Below are positions 1 to 7,762 of a stretch of DNA of 36,411 nt, one piece after another (position 1 is the first letter of the stretch; every line of letters begins with the position of its first letter). The DNA is taken from assembly GCA_902766445.1 (NCBI GenBank), contig CACXDP010000181.1, positions 1 through 36,411 on the forward strand. Direction: 5' to 3'. This stretch comes from an uncultured Coriobacteriaceae bacterium (GTDB lineage: Bacteria > Actinomycetota > Coriobacteriia > Coriobacteriales > Atopobiaceae). The position numbers and the translations under genes were made by a program. The notes under the pieces are model-generated. The model was given only the letters and a program-made list of their open reading frames with translations, did no database searches and was not told the DNA's origin.

Positions 1-711
1 CAGCTCTATCACACCGGCGCCGACATATCTACTGCTGCGTACTTCTTGGCCGATGCCAACGTGGAGCCTGGCCCCATCCGTCGTTGCGACGCGTCGCTCA
101 TCTTCAAGCACGTAAACACCCTCTATGCGCTCGAGATGACAGGTGCGCAGCTCAAGAAGTACCTTGAGCTCTCAGCGACCTTCTACCAAACGTTCCATAA
201 GGGCGACCTGACGCTGTCCTTCAACCCCGAGATGCCCATGTACAACTACGACATGTTCCAAGGGGTGAACTACCAGGTGAACGTCGCCAAGGAGCCAGGC
301 AAGCGGATCGAGGGGCTGAGCCGACCTGATGGGACGCCAGTCTTGGATGATGATGTCTTTGTAGTTGCCGTGAATAGCTATCGCGCGAATTCGCATCTGC
401 TCGCACCAGGAGTGGTGTTTGAAGAGGGCGACATGCCCAAACTCTTGGAGGCCGACGTACATGGATACATTGGTGGCATACGCGAGATGATCGCCGACTA
501 CATCGAGAACGTCAAAGGAGGCACGATAACGCCTGCGTGTGATGACAACTGGAAGCTCGTCGGGAACGATTGGGACGAGAAGCTCCACCAGCGCGTCGTT
601 GAGCTCGTTGCGGACGGCGAGCTTACGCTGAACTCGGATGAGAAGCACTTGCCCGATACCCCCATCACCGAAGACGACCTCAAGGGCGCCATCGAAGAGA
701 AGGCAGCGTAG
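1..711 (+). CDS. 5'-nucleotidase / 2',3'-cyclic phosphodiesterase, C-terminal part (5' end outside window)
   Basis: The reading frame is open from base 1 (first codons QLYHTGAD) to the TAG at 709-711, so this is the 3' end of a longer gene cut by the window edge. The visible 236 residues match the C-terminal substrate-binding domain (5_nucleotid_C) of CpdB/UshA-type enzymes. These hydrolyse nucleoside monophosphates or cyclic nucleotides, usually outside the membrane. Supporting signs are the segment around ALEMTGAQLKKYLE, a YNYDMFQGVNYQVN segment like the CpdB substrate-contact loop, and VNSYRANS near residue 124. The catalytic metallophosphatase domain would lie upstream. The tail after residue ~195 is charged and has no LPXTG or membrane segment, so I see no surface anchor. 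Whether it is CpdB- or UshA-like cannot be settled without the N-terminus. Confidence 0.85.
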   Translation, partial: QLYHTGADISTAAYFLADANVEPGPIRRCDASLIFKHVNTLYALEMTGAQLKKYLELSATFYQTFHKGDLTLSFNPEMPMYNYDMFQGVNYQVNVAKEPGKRIEGLSRPDGTPVLDDDVFVVAVNSYRANSHLLAPGVVFEEGDMPKLLEADVHGYIGGIREMIADYIENVKGGTITPACDDNWKLVGNDWDEKLHQRVVELVADGELTLNSDEKHLPDTPITEDDLKGAIEEKAA

Positions 712-722
712 GGGCGGGGCGT

Positions 723-764
723 CCGGGGTTGTGTTGCTCGGAGTATCCCCGGCAACACACAACC
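723..764 (+). terminator. Possible hairpin downstream of the nucleotidase gene
   Basis: GTGTTGC (731-737) can pair with GCAACAC (752-758). The stem extends through GGTT/AACC after a 2-nt bulge. An alternative CCGGGG/CCCCGG pairing (723-728 with 747-752) overlaps it. There is no T-run directly after it; a run of six T occurs only at 807-812. Weak as an intrinsic terminator. Confidence 0.35.
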
Positions 765-883
765 GAGCGTGAACACTCCTACGTTGACACACGAAGTCAG
801 TGGGCCTTTTTTGTCGAACGGGCGGGCGCCGAACCGTTATAGTTTATGCCATGTAAGGCAAGGAATCGCGGAAGGAGAGAGCC

Positions 884-1063
884 ATGGAGCAGGAGCGCAG
901 ACGCATAAAGCGTGCTGCCGTGTCGGAAGAGACGCGACACGGACGGAGGCGAGCGGCAATCAACCCGAACGCTCGTCGCGTCGACGAGGACGTGGACGTG
1001 GAGAACGAGGAAGACGAGTACACCGAGCGCAGGCCCAGCAGACGAAGGGGTGAGCAGCGATGA
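884..1063 (+). CDS. Small 59-aa highly charged protein, translationally coupled to the C11 peptidase
   Basis: An ATG at 884 is preceded by an AAGGAG Shine-Dalgarno site (872-877, 6-nt spacing) and reads 59 codons to a TGA at 1061-1063. That stop overlaps the ATG of the next gene (ATGA, 1060-1063). The product starts MEQERRRIKRAAVSEET, is Arg-rich, has an acidic middle (DEDVDVENEEDE) and ends in RRRGEQR. It has no membrane segment or cysteines. The ribosome-binding site, the exact stop-start overlap and its place as first gene of the transcription unit support translation. The function is unknown. It could be a short regulator, an RNA-binding peptide, or mainly a coupling leader for the lipoprotein gene. 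Two longer overlapping frames here have no comparable start signals. Confidence 0.6.
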   Translation: MEQERRRIKRAAVSEETRHGRRRAAINPNARRVDEDVDVENEEDEYTERRPSRRRGEQR

Positions 1064-3234
1064 AGAGGTACGGACGCAGCGGTATTGCTATCGTGGCCTC
1101 TGTCTTGTTCGTGGCGCTCTGCCTTGCCCTATCAGCCTGCGGCACCATGGTCATGGATTCTCCGGACGACGGTGGCGAGACCCTTGAGGAGCGTGTGGCG
1201 AGCGGCCTTTCGGTGCAGGCGCAGCGTGGCAGCAAGGATCTCACTATTAATCGCGCCTCTCTTTCGGGAAAGCGTCCCTCGGGCATCGAGAAAGACAGCT
1301 GGACCGTCTTTGTGTATCTCTGCGGATCTGATTTGGAGACCCGGGGAGGCGCCGCGACGGCGGACCTCGGCGAGATGGTCGGCGCGATCGGCAGCGAGAA
1401 CGTGCGCTTCGTGGTCGAGACGGGCGGTGCGAAGGAATGGCACGGCAAGCAGGGTTCGGGCAGGAACCTCGACCGCTACGTGGTGCAGGACGGGTCGATT
1501 ACCTCCGTTGGCAGTGTCAAGACTGCTGACATGGGCGACCCCAACACGCTGGCTGACTTCCTGACATGGGGACTCAAGAACTACCCGGCTGAGCACATGG
1601 GCGTCATCATGTGGGATCACGGTGGCGGCTCCATCACGGGCGTGTGTTTTGACGAGCGCAACAGCTACGACTCGCTCATGCTCCGCGAACTCGACCATGC
1701 CTTTGCGCGCACGAGCCTCACGATGTGGCAGAAGTTCGATTTCGTGGGCTTCGACGCCTGCCTCATGGGCACGCTCGAAACAGCAAACATAATTGCGACC
1801 TATGCTGACTACATGGTTGCGTCCCAGGAGGTCGAGCCAGGGACCGGCTGGGAGTACAGCTCCATCATGGAATATCTGGCCCAGAATCCTGGATGCACGG
1901 CCAAGGAGCTTGGCCAGGCCATCTGCGACGGCTACATGGAATCGTTACCGGGGTCGCGTTCGAGCTCTGCTACGCTCTCCGTCATCGATCTCTCGCAGAT
2001 GGATGGCCTCATGCAGGACTTCTACGGCTTTTCGCAGGAGATGTACGAGACAGGCAGCAACCAGGCAGACCTCGCGGCCATGACGCGCGGCATCCGCAGA
2101 GCCGAGAGCTATGGCACAAACAACCGGATGGAGGGCTATACAAACATGGTGGACCTCGGAGGCATCGTGGATGCCTGTGCCGCCACGTCGCCGAGCGCGG
2201 AGGATGTGCGGAAGACGCTCGCCAAGGCCGTCACGTACCAGATTAACGGTCGCAACCATGCCGGTTCGAGTGGACTTTCGCTGTACTATCCCCTCAGCAT
2301 TCGGGATTCCAGGGAGCTTACGGCGTACGAGACGGTAGCCGCGAATCAATCATATCTCTCGTACGTGGACCGTCTGGCCCATGGCGCGACCTACAACGGT
2401 GGCACAGAGTACACCTCCTACACCAACGACTCTTGGTATGACAGCGACGGTCTGTGGAGCTTGCTCAACGATGAAGAAACCCTGTCACTGCTGATTGGTG
2501 CCGTGAGCAGCATGCGCTCGGTCGATCCTCACTGGGAGTACGTGGACGAACACGACCCGGAGAGTAAGCTTGTGACCTTCGCCTCAGAGCCGCAGGTGGA
2601 CGACGAGGGCGTGTATTGGATGCAGTTCGACAAGCACGGCGTTGACAACGTCGCTTCGGTGGCGGGCCTCGTGTATCGACAGGCCGAAGGTGGCGATGCG
2701 GTCGAGCTTGGCCAGACCTATGAGGTGTGGGCAGAATGGAATGAGGGCGAGGACCAGGGCTTGGTCGAAGACGGCTTCGACGGCAAGTGGCTCTCGCTGC
2801 CCGATGGGCAGAACCTCTGTCTGTACGTGGTGGAAAACAAGGCGAGCGAAAACTCCGACCTGGGCGAGGTGGTGTTCACGTCGCCGATTCGCCTCAATGG
2901 CGAGGACTGCTACCTGCGCATGACTCAAAACCTCGAGACCGGTAAGGTCGAGGTCGAGGGCGCATGGACGGGAGAAGGCGACAACGGCCTTGTCAACCGC
3001 AACTGCATCCCCATCGCCAAGGGCGACAAGGTCGTGCCGCTTTACGGAACCGATCGCAAGGTCGAGGGCAATGAGTTCACGGTGAGTGACAAGGAACTCG
3101 CGATTGAGTACAAGGATCTGCCGAAGGGCACGTACCTCTACTCGTTTGACATCACCGACGTGTTTGGCGACCGCTTCATCACCGATCAGGTGCAGTTCGA
3201 CATCGAGGAGGATGGCATCTACTTCGTCGAATAA
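1060..3234 (+). CDS. Clostripain-family (peptidase C11) lipoprotein
   Basis: The 724-aa product begins with a lipoprotein signal peptide: MKRYGRSG, a hydrophobic core, and lipobox LSAC with the acceptor Cys at about residue 27. It is therefore probably anchored to the outer face of the membrane. The peptidase C11 domain runs from about residue 83 (WTVFVYLCGSDLE) to about 440. It contains the His of MWDHGGGS (H187) and the Cys of DACLMG (C234), the catalytic dyad of clostripain-like cysteine peptidases, which usually cut after Arg or Lys. The last ~280 residues look like a beta-rich binding region with no family I recognise. The start is fixed by AAGGGG (1045-1050) and the ATGA overlap with the 59-aa gene. 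The lipoprotein form fits processing of peptides or surface proteins; the substrate is unknown. Confidence 0.92.
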   Translation: MKRYGRSGIAIVASVLFVALCLALSACGTMVMDSPDDGGETLEERVASGLSVQAQRGSKDLTINRASLSGKRPSGIEKDSWTVFVYLCGSDLETRGGAATADLGEMVGAIGSENVRFVVETGGAKEWHGKQGSGRNLDRYVVQDGSITSVGSVKTADMGDPNTLADFLTWGLKNYPAEHMGVIMWDHGGGSITGVCFDERNSYDSLMLRELDHAFARTSLTMWQKFDFVGFDACLMGTLETANIIATYADYMVASQEVEPGTGWEYSSIMEYLAQNPGCTAKELGQAICDGYMESLPGSRSSSATLSVIDLSQMDGLMQDFYGFSQEMYETGSNQADLAAMTRGIRRAESYGTNNRMEGYTNMVDLGGIVDACAATSPSAEDVRKTLAKAVTYQINGRNHAGSSGLSLYYPLSIRDSRELTAYETVAANQSYLSYVDRLAHGATYNGGTEYTSYTNDSWYDSDGLWSLLNDEETLSLLIGAVSSMRSVDPHWEYVDEHDPESKLVTFASEPQVDDEGVYWMQFDKHGVDNVASVAGLVYRQAEGGDAVELGQTYEVWAEWNEGEDQGLVEDGFDGKWLSLPDGQNLCLYVVENKASENSDLGEVVFTSPIRLNGEDCYLRMTQNLETGKVEVEGAWTGEGDNGLVNRNCIPIAKGDKVVPLYGTDRKVEGNEFTVSDKELAIEYKDLPKGTYLYSFDITDVFGDRFITDQVQFDIEEDGIYFVE

Positions 3235-3291
3235 GCGTCGGACTGGCCTATCGGGCTCATCTTTGCGCAAGTGCCCCTTGGGGAATTACTT

Positions 3292-3345
3292 GAACCGCCC
3301 CCATTTCTCGTGTCCAAGAAATGGGGGCGGTTCACTTCCTTATTC
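3292..3345 (+). terminator. Rho-independent terminator after the C11 peptidase gene
   Basis: A perfect 17-bp stem (3292-3308 with 3317-3333, left arm GAACCGCCCCCATTTCT) with an 8-nt loop is followed by a T-rich stretch (ACTTCCTTATTCTCTT). It separates the peptidase gene from the HAD gene. Confidence 0.85.
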
Positions 3346-3347
3346 TC

Positions 3348-3376
3348 TTGATGTTGTGTCCGAAGTCGGGTAGCCT
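3348..3376 (+). promoter_or_regulatory. Candidate sigma-70-type promoter for the HAD/GT4 pair
   Basis: TTGATG (3348-3353) and TAGCCT (3371-3376) are spaced by 17 nt, right after the terminator and 50 nt before the HAD start codon. The -10 box is only a partial match. Confidence 0.4.
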
Positions 3377-3426
3377 GATTCTAGGAGTCACGACGTGACG
3401 TTTGACAACGGAGGGGAGAGGGCACG

Positions 3427-4080
3427 ATGATCGCGGGCGCAATCTTTGACATGGACGGCCTGATGTTTGACACGGAGCCGATTTGGACGCAAGCATGGGA
3501 GCCGGTCTTGGCGACCATTGGCGTCGCGTATCCCCACGGTCTGGCCGATGCGGTGCGTGGCACGTCGGGCAAGAGCATGGAGGCCGTCATCAACCGTTTC
3601 CTTCCCGACGTGGACGCGTCGTATGTGCGTGAGGCCGCCTACGCCAAGGTCCACGCAGACGTCGCGAAAGGCGTGCCAAAGAAGCCCGGCCTTGACGAAC
3701 TGCTTGACTACCTGCGCGGCGAGGGCGTGCCCATGGCGGTGGCCTCCTCCAGCTCGCTTGCCAGCATAGAGACGAATCTTTCCAACGGTGGCGTGCGCGA
3801 GTACTTCGGCGAGCTCGTGACTGGCGTGGGCATGGCGCATCCCAAGCCCGAGCCCGACATCTTCCTCAAGACGGCCGAAGCCATGGGGGTCGAGCCTGCG
3901 CAGACGCTGGTCTTTGAGGACAGTCTCTCCGGCGTCCGTGCCGGTGTGGCGGGCGGCTTCATCACGATTATGGTTCCCGACATGGTGGCTCCTGACGAAT
4001 TCGCTCGCGAGAATGCCGCCTGCATCTGTTCGGACCTCCTCGAGGCGCGCGACCTTCTGGCCGCAGGGAAGCTGGGCTAG
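3427..4080 (+). CDS. HAD-superfamily phosphatase (beta-phosphoglucomutase / PGP-like subfamily)
   Basis: The 217-aa product has all four HAD motifs. Motif I is DMDGL with D8 as nucleophile and D10 as general acid. Motif II is in ASSSS (about 106-110). Motif III Lys is K140 in HPKPEPD. Motif IV is EDS (174-176). Size and the helical cap between motifs I and II fit subfamily IA enzymes, which dephosphorylate small sugar phosphates or isomerise hexose phosphates; the substrate cannot be read from sequence. The ATG follows a GGAGGGGAGAGG Shine-Dalgarno region. The stop TAG shares its last base with the GTG of the glycosyltransferase (TAGTG), so the two are co-translated. A role in glycoconjugate precursor metabolism is possible but inferred only from this pairing. 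Confidence 0.9.
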   Translation: MIAGAIFDMDGLMFDTEPIWTQAWEPVLATIGVAYPHGLADAVRGTSGKSMEAVINRFLPDVDASYVREAAYAKVHADVAKGVPKKPGLDELLDYLRGEGVPMAVASSSSLASIETNLSNGGVREYFGELVTGVGMAHPKPEPDIFLKTAEAMGVEPAQTLVFEDSLSGVRAGVAGGFITIMVPDMVAPDEFARENAACICSDLLEARDLLAAGKLG

Positions 4081-5225
4081 TGTCTCAACGCTACGCGATC
4101 TTTTCGGCGCACTATGCGCCACATACGGGTGGCATAGAGCAGTTCACAGAATGTCTTGCGCACGAACTCGTGCGCGAGGGGCATCTCGTGGACGTGGTCA
4201 CCTCACAGGTGGCGGGCCTTGCGCCGAAAGAGGAACCGGTTGAGGGGCTGCTGGTGTGGCGGCTCCCGTCAAGGAACCTGCTTGATGGGAGGCTTCCCCT
4301 CGCTCGGCGCAACGCGGGTTTTCGTGCGATGATGGCCGAGCTGGCGAAGGTGCATCACGACGGCGTGCTTGTGAACGCGCGCTACTACGACCTTTCGCTG
4401 GAGGGCGTTCGGTTTGCGCGGAAGCAGGGCATTCCGGTCGTCTTGCTCGACCACAGCTCGGCGCCGATCGGCTTCGGCGTACCCGGCTTGGATTCCGTGG
4501 TTCATCTGTATGAGCGCGAACGGACCCGGCGGATCAGACGTTACGACCCGGCGTTCTATGGCGTGTCCCTGGCTAGTGTCGAATGGCTGCGCAGCATGGG
4601 CATCTCTGCGCGTGGGGTCATCCACAACGCCGTCGATGCGGAGGGATTTCGGACGTCGTCATCGGGTCGTGACTATCGCACTGAGCTCGGCCTTGCTCCA
4701 GGGATGGCCATCGTTTCCTTCGTAGGGAGGCTCGTAGCGGGCAAGGGTGCGGACGTGTTGCTCGAAATTGCGCGTCGTATGCCGCAGGAGGTGTGCGCGT
4801 TTCTCGTGGCTGGCGACGGTCCCCAGTACCAAGAGCTGGCAAACAAGGCTCCATCGTCGTATCACCTCCTCGGTCGTCTGAACAAGCCAGACGTGAGTGC
4901 GCTTCTTTCTCAGAGCGATGTGTTTTGCTTCCCGAGCACCTATCCCGAGGGGCTGCCCACAACCCTGCTCGAGGCGGCGGCATGGGGCGTGCCCATTGTC
5001 TCCACAAACGCAGGCGGCGCACGGGAAATCATGCCTGACGACAGCTACGGCGTGGTGTTGGAAGAAGCGACCCCCGAGGGTTTTCGCAACGCCATCGAGG
5101 GACTCTTGTCGAATCGAGATCAGGCGCTGGAGCAGGGCCGTGCGGCGCGTGCCAACGTGGAGCACGAGTTCTCGTGGAGGCATACGGCGCACGCGCTGCT
5201 TGAGGCTTGGTCAAGGGAGCACTAG
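4080..5225 (+). CDS. Glycosyltransferase family 4 (GT-B fold)
   Basis: The 381-aa product has the GT-B layout. The N-terminal acceptor domain starts with FSAHYAPHTGGIEQF, the usual GT4 glycine-rich opening. The C-terminal nucleotide-sugar domain starts near FVGRLVAGKGADVLLE and includes VAGDGPQY. The EX7E motif is present in PEGLPTTLLEA with E290 and E298, the donor-binding pair of retaining GT4 enzymes. No signal peptide or membrane span is seen, so it probably works at the cytoplasmic membrane face on lipid-linked or glycolipid acceptors. Start is GTG at 4080 with a GCAGGGA site upstream and a one-base overlap with the HAD stop. Donor and acceptor are unknown; capsule, teichoic acid-like or glycolipid synthesis are all possible. 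Confidence 0.9.
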   Translation: MSQRYAIFSAHYAPHTGGIEQFTECLAHELVREGHLVDVVTSQVAGLAPKEEPVEGLLVWRLPSRNLLDGRLPLARRNAGFRAMMAELAKVHHDGVLVNARYYDLSLEGVRFARKQGIPVVLLDHSSAPIGFGVPGLDSVVHLYERERTRRIRRYDPAFYGVSLASVEWLRSMGISARGVIHNAVDAEGFRTSSSGRDYRTELGLAPGMAIVSFVGRLVAGKGADVLLEIARRMPQEVCAFLVAGDGPQYQELANKAPSSYHLLGRLNKPDVSALLSQSDVFCFPSTYPEGLPTTLLEAAAWGVPIVSTNAGGAREIMPDDSYGVVLEEATPEGFRNAIEGLLSNRDQALEQGRAARANVEHEFSWRHTAHALLEAWSREH

Positions 5226-5316
5226 GGGCCGTCCTCAACTGGCAAATGCCTGCGGTGGGCTGAGGGCCGGGCCGGGCTAGGGTCGGCTCGTAAAGTTGTG
5301 TACCACTTCTACCCGC

Positions 5317-5346
5317 TTACCGATGCGTGCGGGCATCCGCTATACT
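5317..5346 (+). promoter_or_regulatory. Candidate glmS promoter
   Basis: A good -10 box TATACT (5341-5346) lies 46 nt before the glmS ATG, with a weak -35 TTACCG (5317-5322) at 18-nt spacing. This implies a leader of about 40 nt, too short for a glmS ribozyme. Confidence 0.45.
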
Positions 5347-5391
5347 CATTGCCACATGTGACAAATCAAATCACAGAGATAGGAAGCAACT

Positions 5392-7242
5392 ATGTGTGGA
5401 GTCGTTGGATATACCGGTAGGAATCAGGCTGCGAAGTGGCTGCTTGACGGATTGCAGACGCTTGAATATCGCGGATATGATTCGGCGGGCATTCAGGTGG
5501 TTTCGGCCTCAGGCAACTTGCACGGTGTGAAATGTGCCGGTCGTGTCGCCGACCTGCGTGAGCGCGCGGCGGCTGCGAATCCCGACGGCACGTGCGGCAT
5601 CGGCCACACGCGCTGGGCGACCCACGGTGCCCCTACCGACCGCAACGCGCATCCGCACCTGGATGGCTCCGGTCGCATCGCAGTCGTCCACAATGGCATT
5701 ATCGAGAACTATCAGGAGCTCAAACGCGAGCTGATGGCGAACGGCCATGTGTTCCGCTCCGAAACAGACACCGAAGTCATTCCGCACCTCATCCAAGAGG
5801 CATGGGAAGGTCCCGCCAAGGGGAACCTTGCCATGGCCGTGCGCAATGCCTGCGATCGACTTGAGGGCTCATGGGCAGTCGGGTGCGTCTGCGCCGACGT
5901 TCCGGGAACTCTCGTGGTGACGCGTAACGGCTCGCCGCTGGTGGTGGCGTCCACCGAGGACGGGGCCTATGCGGCCTCCGACGTCATGCCCCTGGCCGAT
6001 GTCACGTCCCATGTAATTCAGCTCAACGACTACGACGTGGCGACACTCACGCCTGATGGCGGCATCACCATCGTCGACCGCGACGGTCGTCCGGTCGAGT
6101 CACCGAGTAGCTTTGACATCGATTGGGATGCCTCGGCGGCAAAGATGGGCGGCTATTCCGACTTCATGGCCAAGGAAATCAACGAGCAGCCTGAGGCTAT
6201 CGAGCGACTGCTGAAGGACCGTCTTGGCGAGCATGGTATCGAGCTGGACGAGCTGTCGATGAGCAAGGCAGAGCTTGCCGCCATCGACAAGATTGTGATC
6301 ATTGCGTGCGGAACCTCTTACCACGTGGGTCTCGTCGCCAAGGCTGCCATCGAGCGCTGGGCGAAGGTCCCTGTGGCGGTGGAGTACGCGAGCGAGTTCA
6401 ACTACAACCAGGACTATCTCGTGACCGACCACACCATGTGCCTCGTCATCACGCAGTCCGGCGAGACGGCCGACACGCTGACGGCGGCCCGTCGCATGAG
6501 GGGAATGGGCTGCAACGTCTTTGCCATCACCAACGTGCTCGGGTCCACGGCCGCTCGCGAGGCGGACGGTGCCTTGTACATTCAGGCTGGCCCGGAGGTC
6601 GCTGTGGCATCTACCAAGGCATACACCGCTCAGATGCTGGCCTCTTACCTGCTGGCCTTGCGGCTTGCGCTGGCCAACGGATCCATGACCTTGGCAGAGG
6701 TCCAGAAGCATTACCGCGACATGGAGCAGGTGCCCGACCTCATGCGTGAGGTTCTTGCCCGTCGCTGGCAGGACAAGCAGGCGTCTCATCGCTTCCGTGG
6801 CAAGACCTCCTCGCTCTTCCTCGGTCGCAACGTAAGCGCCACCACGGCCTACGAAGGCGCGCTCAAGCTCAAGGAGATTAGCTACCTGCACGCCGAGGCG
6901 TATCCCTCGGGCGAAATGAAGCACGGTCCCATCGCGTTGCTCGAGCCCGGCTTCCCAGTGGTAGCCATCGTTCCCGCCGACCACGTTCACGACAAGACCG
7001 TCTCAAACATCGAGGAGTGCCTGGCGCGTGGTGCCGTGGTCATCGGCGTGGCGACGGACGGTGACAAGGAGGTCGCGAAGCTGTGCCAAGAGGTGCTGTG
7101 GGTACCGCAGTGTCCCGACCAGCTGCTCGTTCCTGCCGTCTCCGTCATACACCTGCAGCTCCTTGCCCGTTACGTGGCGCGCGATCGCGGCTACGACGTG
7201 GACAAGCCGCGCAACCTGGCCAAGTCCGTGACGGTCGAGTAG
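5392..7242 (+). CDS. glmS: Glutamine--fructose-6-phosphate aminotransferase (isomerizing)
   Basis: GlmS converts fructose-6-phosphate and glutamine to glucosamine-6-phosphate and glutamate, the first step toward UDP-GlcNAc and peptidoglycan. The 616-aa length is normal. The protein starts MCGVVGYTG, so Cys2 becomes the N-terminal nucleophile after Met removal. The glutaminase domain continues with GIGHTRWATHG and HNGIIENY. Two SIS sugar-isomerase domains follow, including CGTSYHVG, TQSGETADT and the PSGEMKHGPIAL loop. The C-terminus PRNLAKSVTVE is the conserved family ending. The start has an AGGAAG site (5381-5386). It is the first gene of a tight run with acpS (10-nt gap) and nnr (18-nt gap). 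Confidence 0.98.
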   Translation: MCGVVGYTGRNQAAKWLLDGLQTLEYRGYDSAGIQVVSASGNLHGVKCAGRVADLRERAAAANPDGTCGIGHTRWATHGAPTDRNAHPHLDGSGRIAVVHNGIIENYQELKRELMANGHVFRSETDTEVIPHLIQEAWEGPAKGNLAMAVRNACDRLEGSWAVGCVCADVPGTLVVTRNGSPLVVASTEDGAYAASDVMPLADVTSHVIQLNDYDVATLTPDGGITIVDRDGRPVESPSSFDIDWDASAAKMGGYSDFMAKEINEQPEAIERLLKDRLGEHGIELDELSMSKAELAAIDKIVIIACGTSYHVGLVAKAAIERWAKVPVAVEYASEFNYNQDYLVTDHTMCLVITQSGETADTLTAARRMRGMGCNVFAITNVLGSTAAREADGALYIQAGPEVAVASTKAYTAQMLASYLLALRLALANGSMTLAEVQKHYRDMEQVPDLMREVLARRWQDKQASHRFRGKTSSLFLGRNVSATTAYEGALKLKEISYLHAEAYPSGEMKHGPIALLEPGFPVVAIVPADHVHDKTVSNIEECLARGAVVIGVATDGDKEVAKLCQEVLWVPQCPDQLLVPAVSVIHLQLLARYVARDRGYDVDKPRNLAKSVTVE

Positions 7243-7252
7243 GCAGGCGCGC

Positions 7253-7744
7253 ATGGCACTGGCGGGCATCGGCGTCGACATGGTGGAGATTGCGCGCATG
7301 GAAAAAACCCTTGCGCGCAGGCCTAGCTTTGCGAAGCGTGTCTTTAGCGAAGAGGAGCGAGCATACTGCGATCGCATGGCTCGTCCCGCTCAGCACTACG
7401 CCGCCCGCTTTGCCGCACGTGAGGCCGTGCTCAAGGCTTTGGGCACGGGCTTCTCGCGCGGTATTGGTGTCGCGGACGTAAGCGTCGTGCGCAACGAGGC
7501 GGGGCAGCCACAGGTGCGTCTCACAGGCCGTGCGGCGGAGATTGCAGCGGAGCAGGGTGTGCGCGAAGTGGCGCTTTCGCTCTCATATACGCATGACGTG
7601 GCCGTGGCGAATGCCGTGGCCGTTACTGATGATGTGCGGCCAAAGCTCGAGGAGCGTCCCGACCCCAAGGCGGAGCTGCGCAAGTCGTTCAGAGAGGCGC
7701 GCTCGCTCATCGATGAGCTGGAGCGCGTTGAGGCACAGGAATGA
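7253..7744 (+). CDS. acpS: Holo-[acyl-carrier-protein] synthase with a C-terminal extension
   Basis: AcpS transfers 4'-phosphopantetheine from CoA to a serine of apo-ACP, activating fatty acid synthesis. The family signatures are GIGVDMVEI (Asp9, a metal ligand) and AAREAVLKALGTG (Glu57 and Lys61). The family is usually about 120-130 residues. This product is 163, the extra ~38 residues being a charged, probably helical tail (from about DVRPKLEERPDPK to ERVEAQE). The tail reads in normal codons with no sign of frameshift. It lies 10 nt after glmS and 18 nt before nnr, the common acpS-nnr neighbourhood. The Shine-Dalgarno site is weak (AGGCAGG), consistent with translational coupling. Confidence 0.95.
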   Translation: MALAGIGVDMVEIARMEKTLARRPSFAKRVFSEEERAYCDRMARPAQHYAARFAAREAVLKALGTGFSRGIGVADVSVVRNEAGQPQVRLTGRAAEIAAEQGVREVALSLSYTHDVAVANAVAVTDDVRPKLEERPDPKAELRKSFREARSLIDELERVEAQE

Positions 7745-7762
7745 ACAAGGGAGTGATGTGCA

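Noticed and set aside
769-1187. Two plus-strand frames of 91-94 residues overlapping the 59-aa gene
   Set aside because: They lack a ribosome-binding site at their starts, overlap the better-supported small gene and the start of the peptidase gene, and have Arg/Thr-rich shadow-type composition.
5226-5391. glmS ribozyme in the glmS leader
   Set aside because: The candidate promoter leaves a leader of only about 40 nt, and the whole gap is 166 nt with no recognisable ribozyme core.
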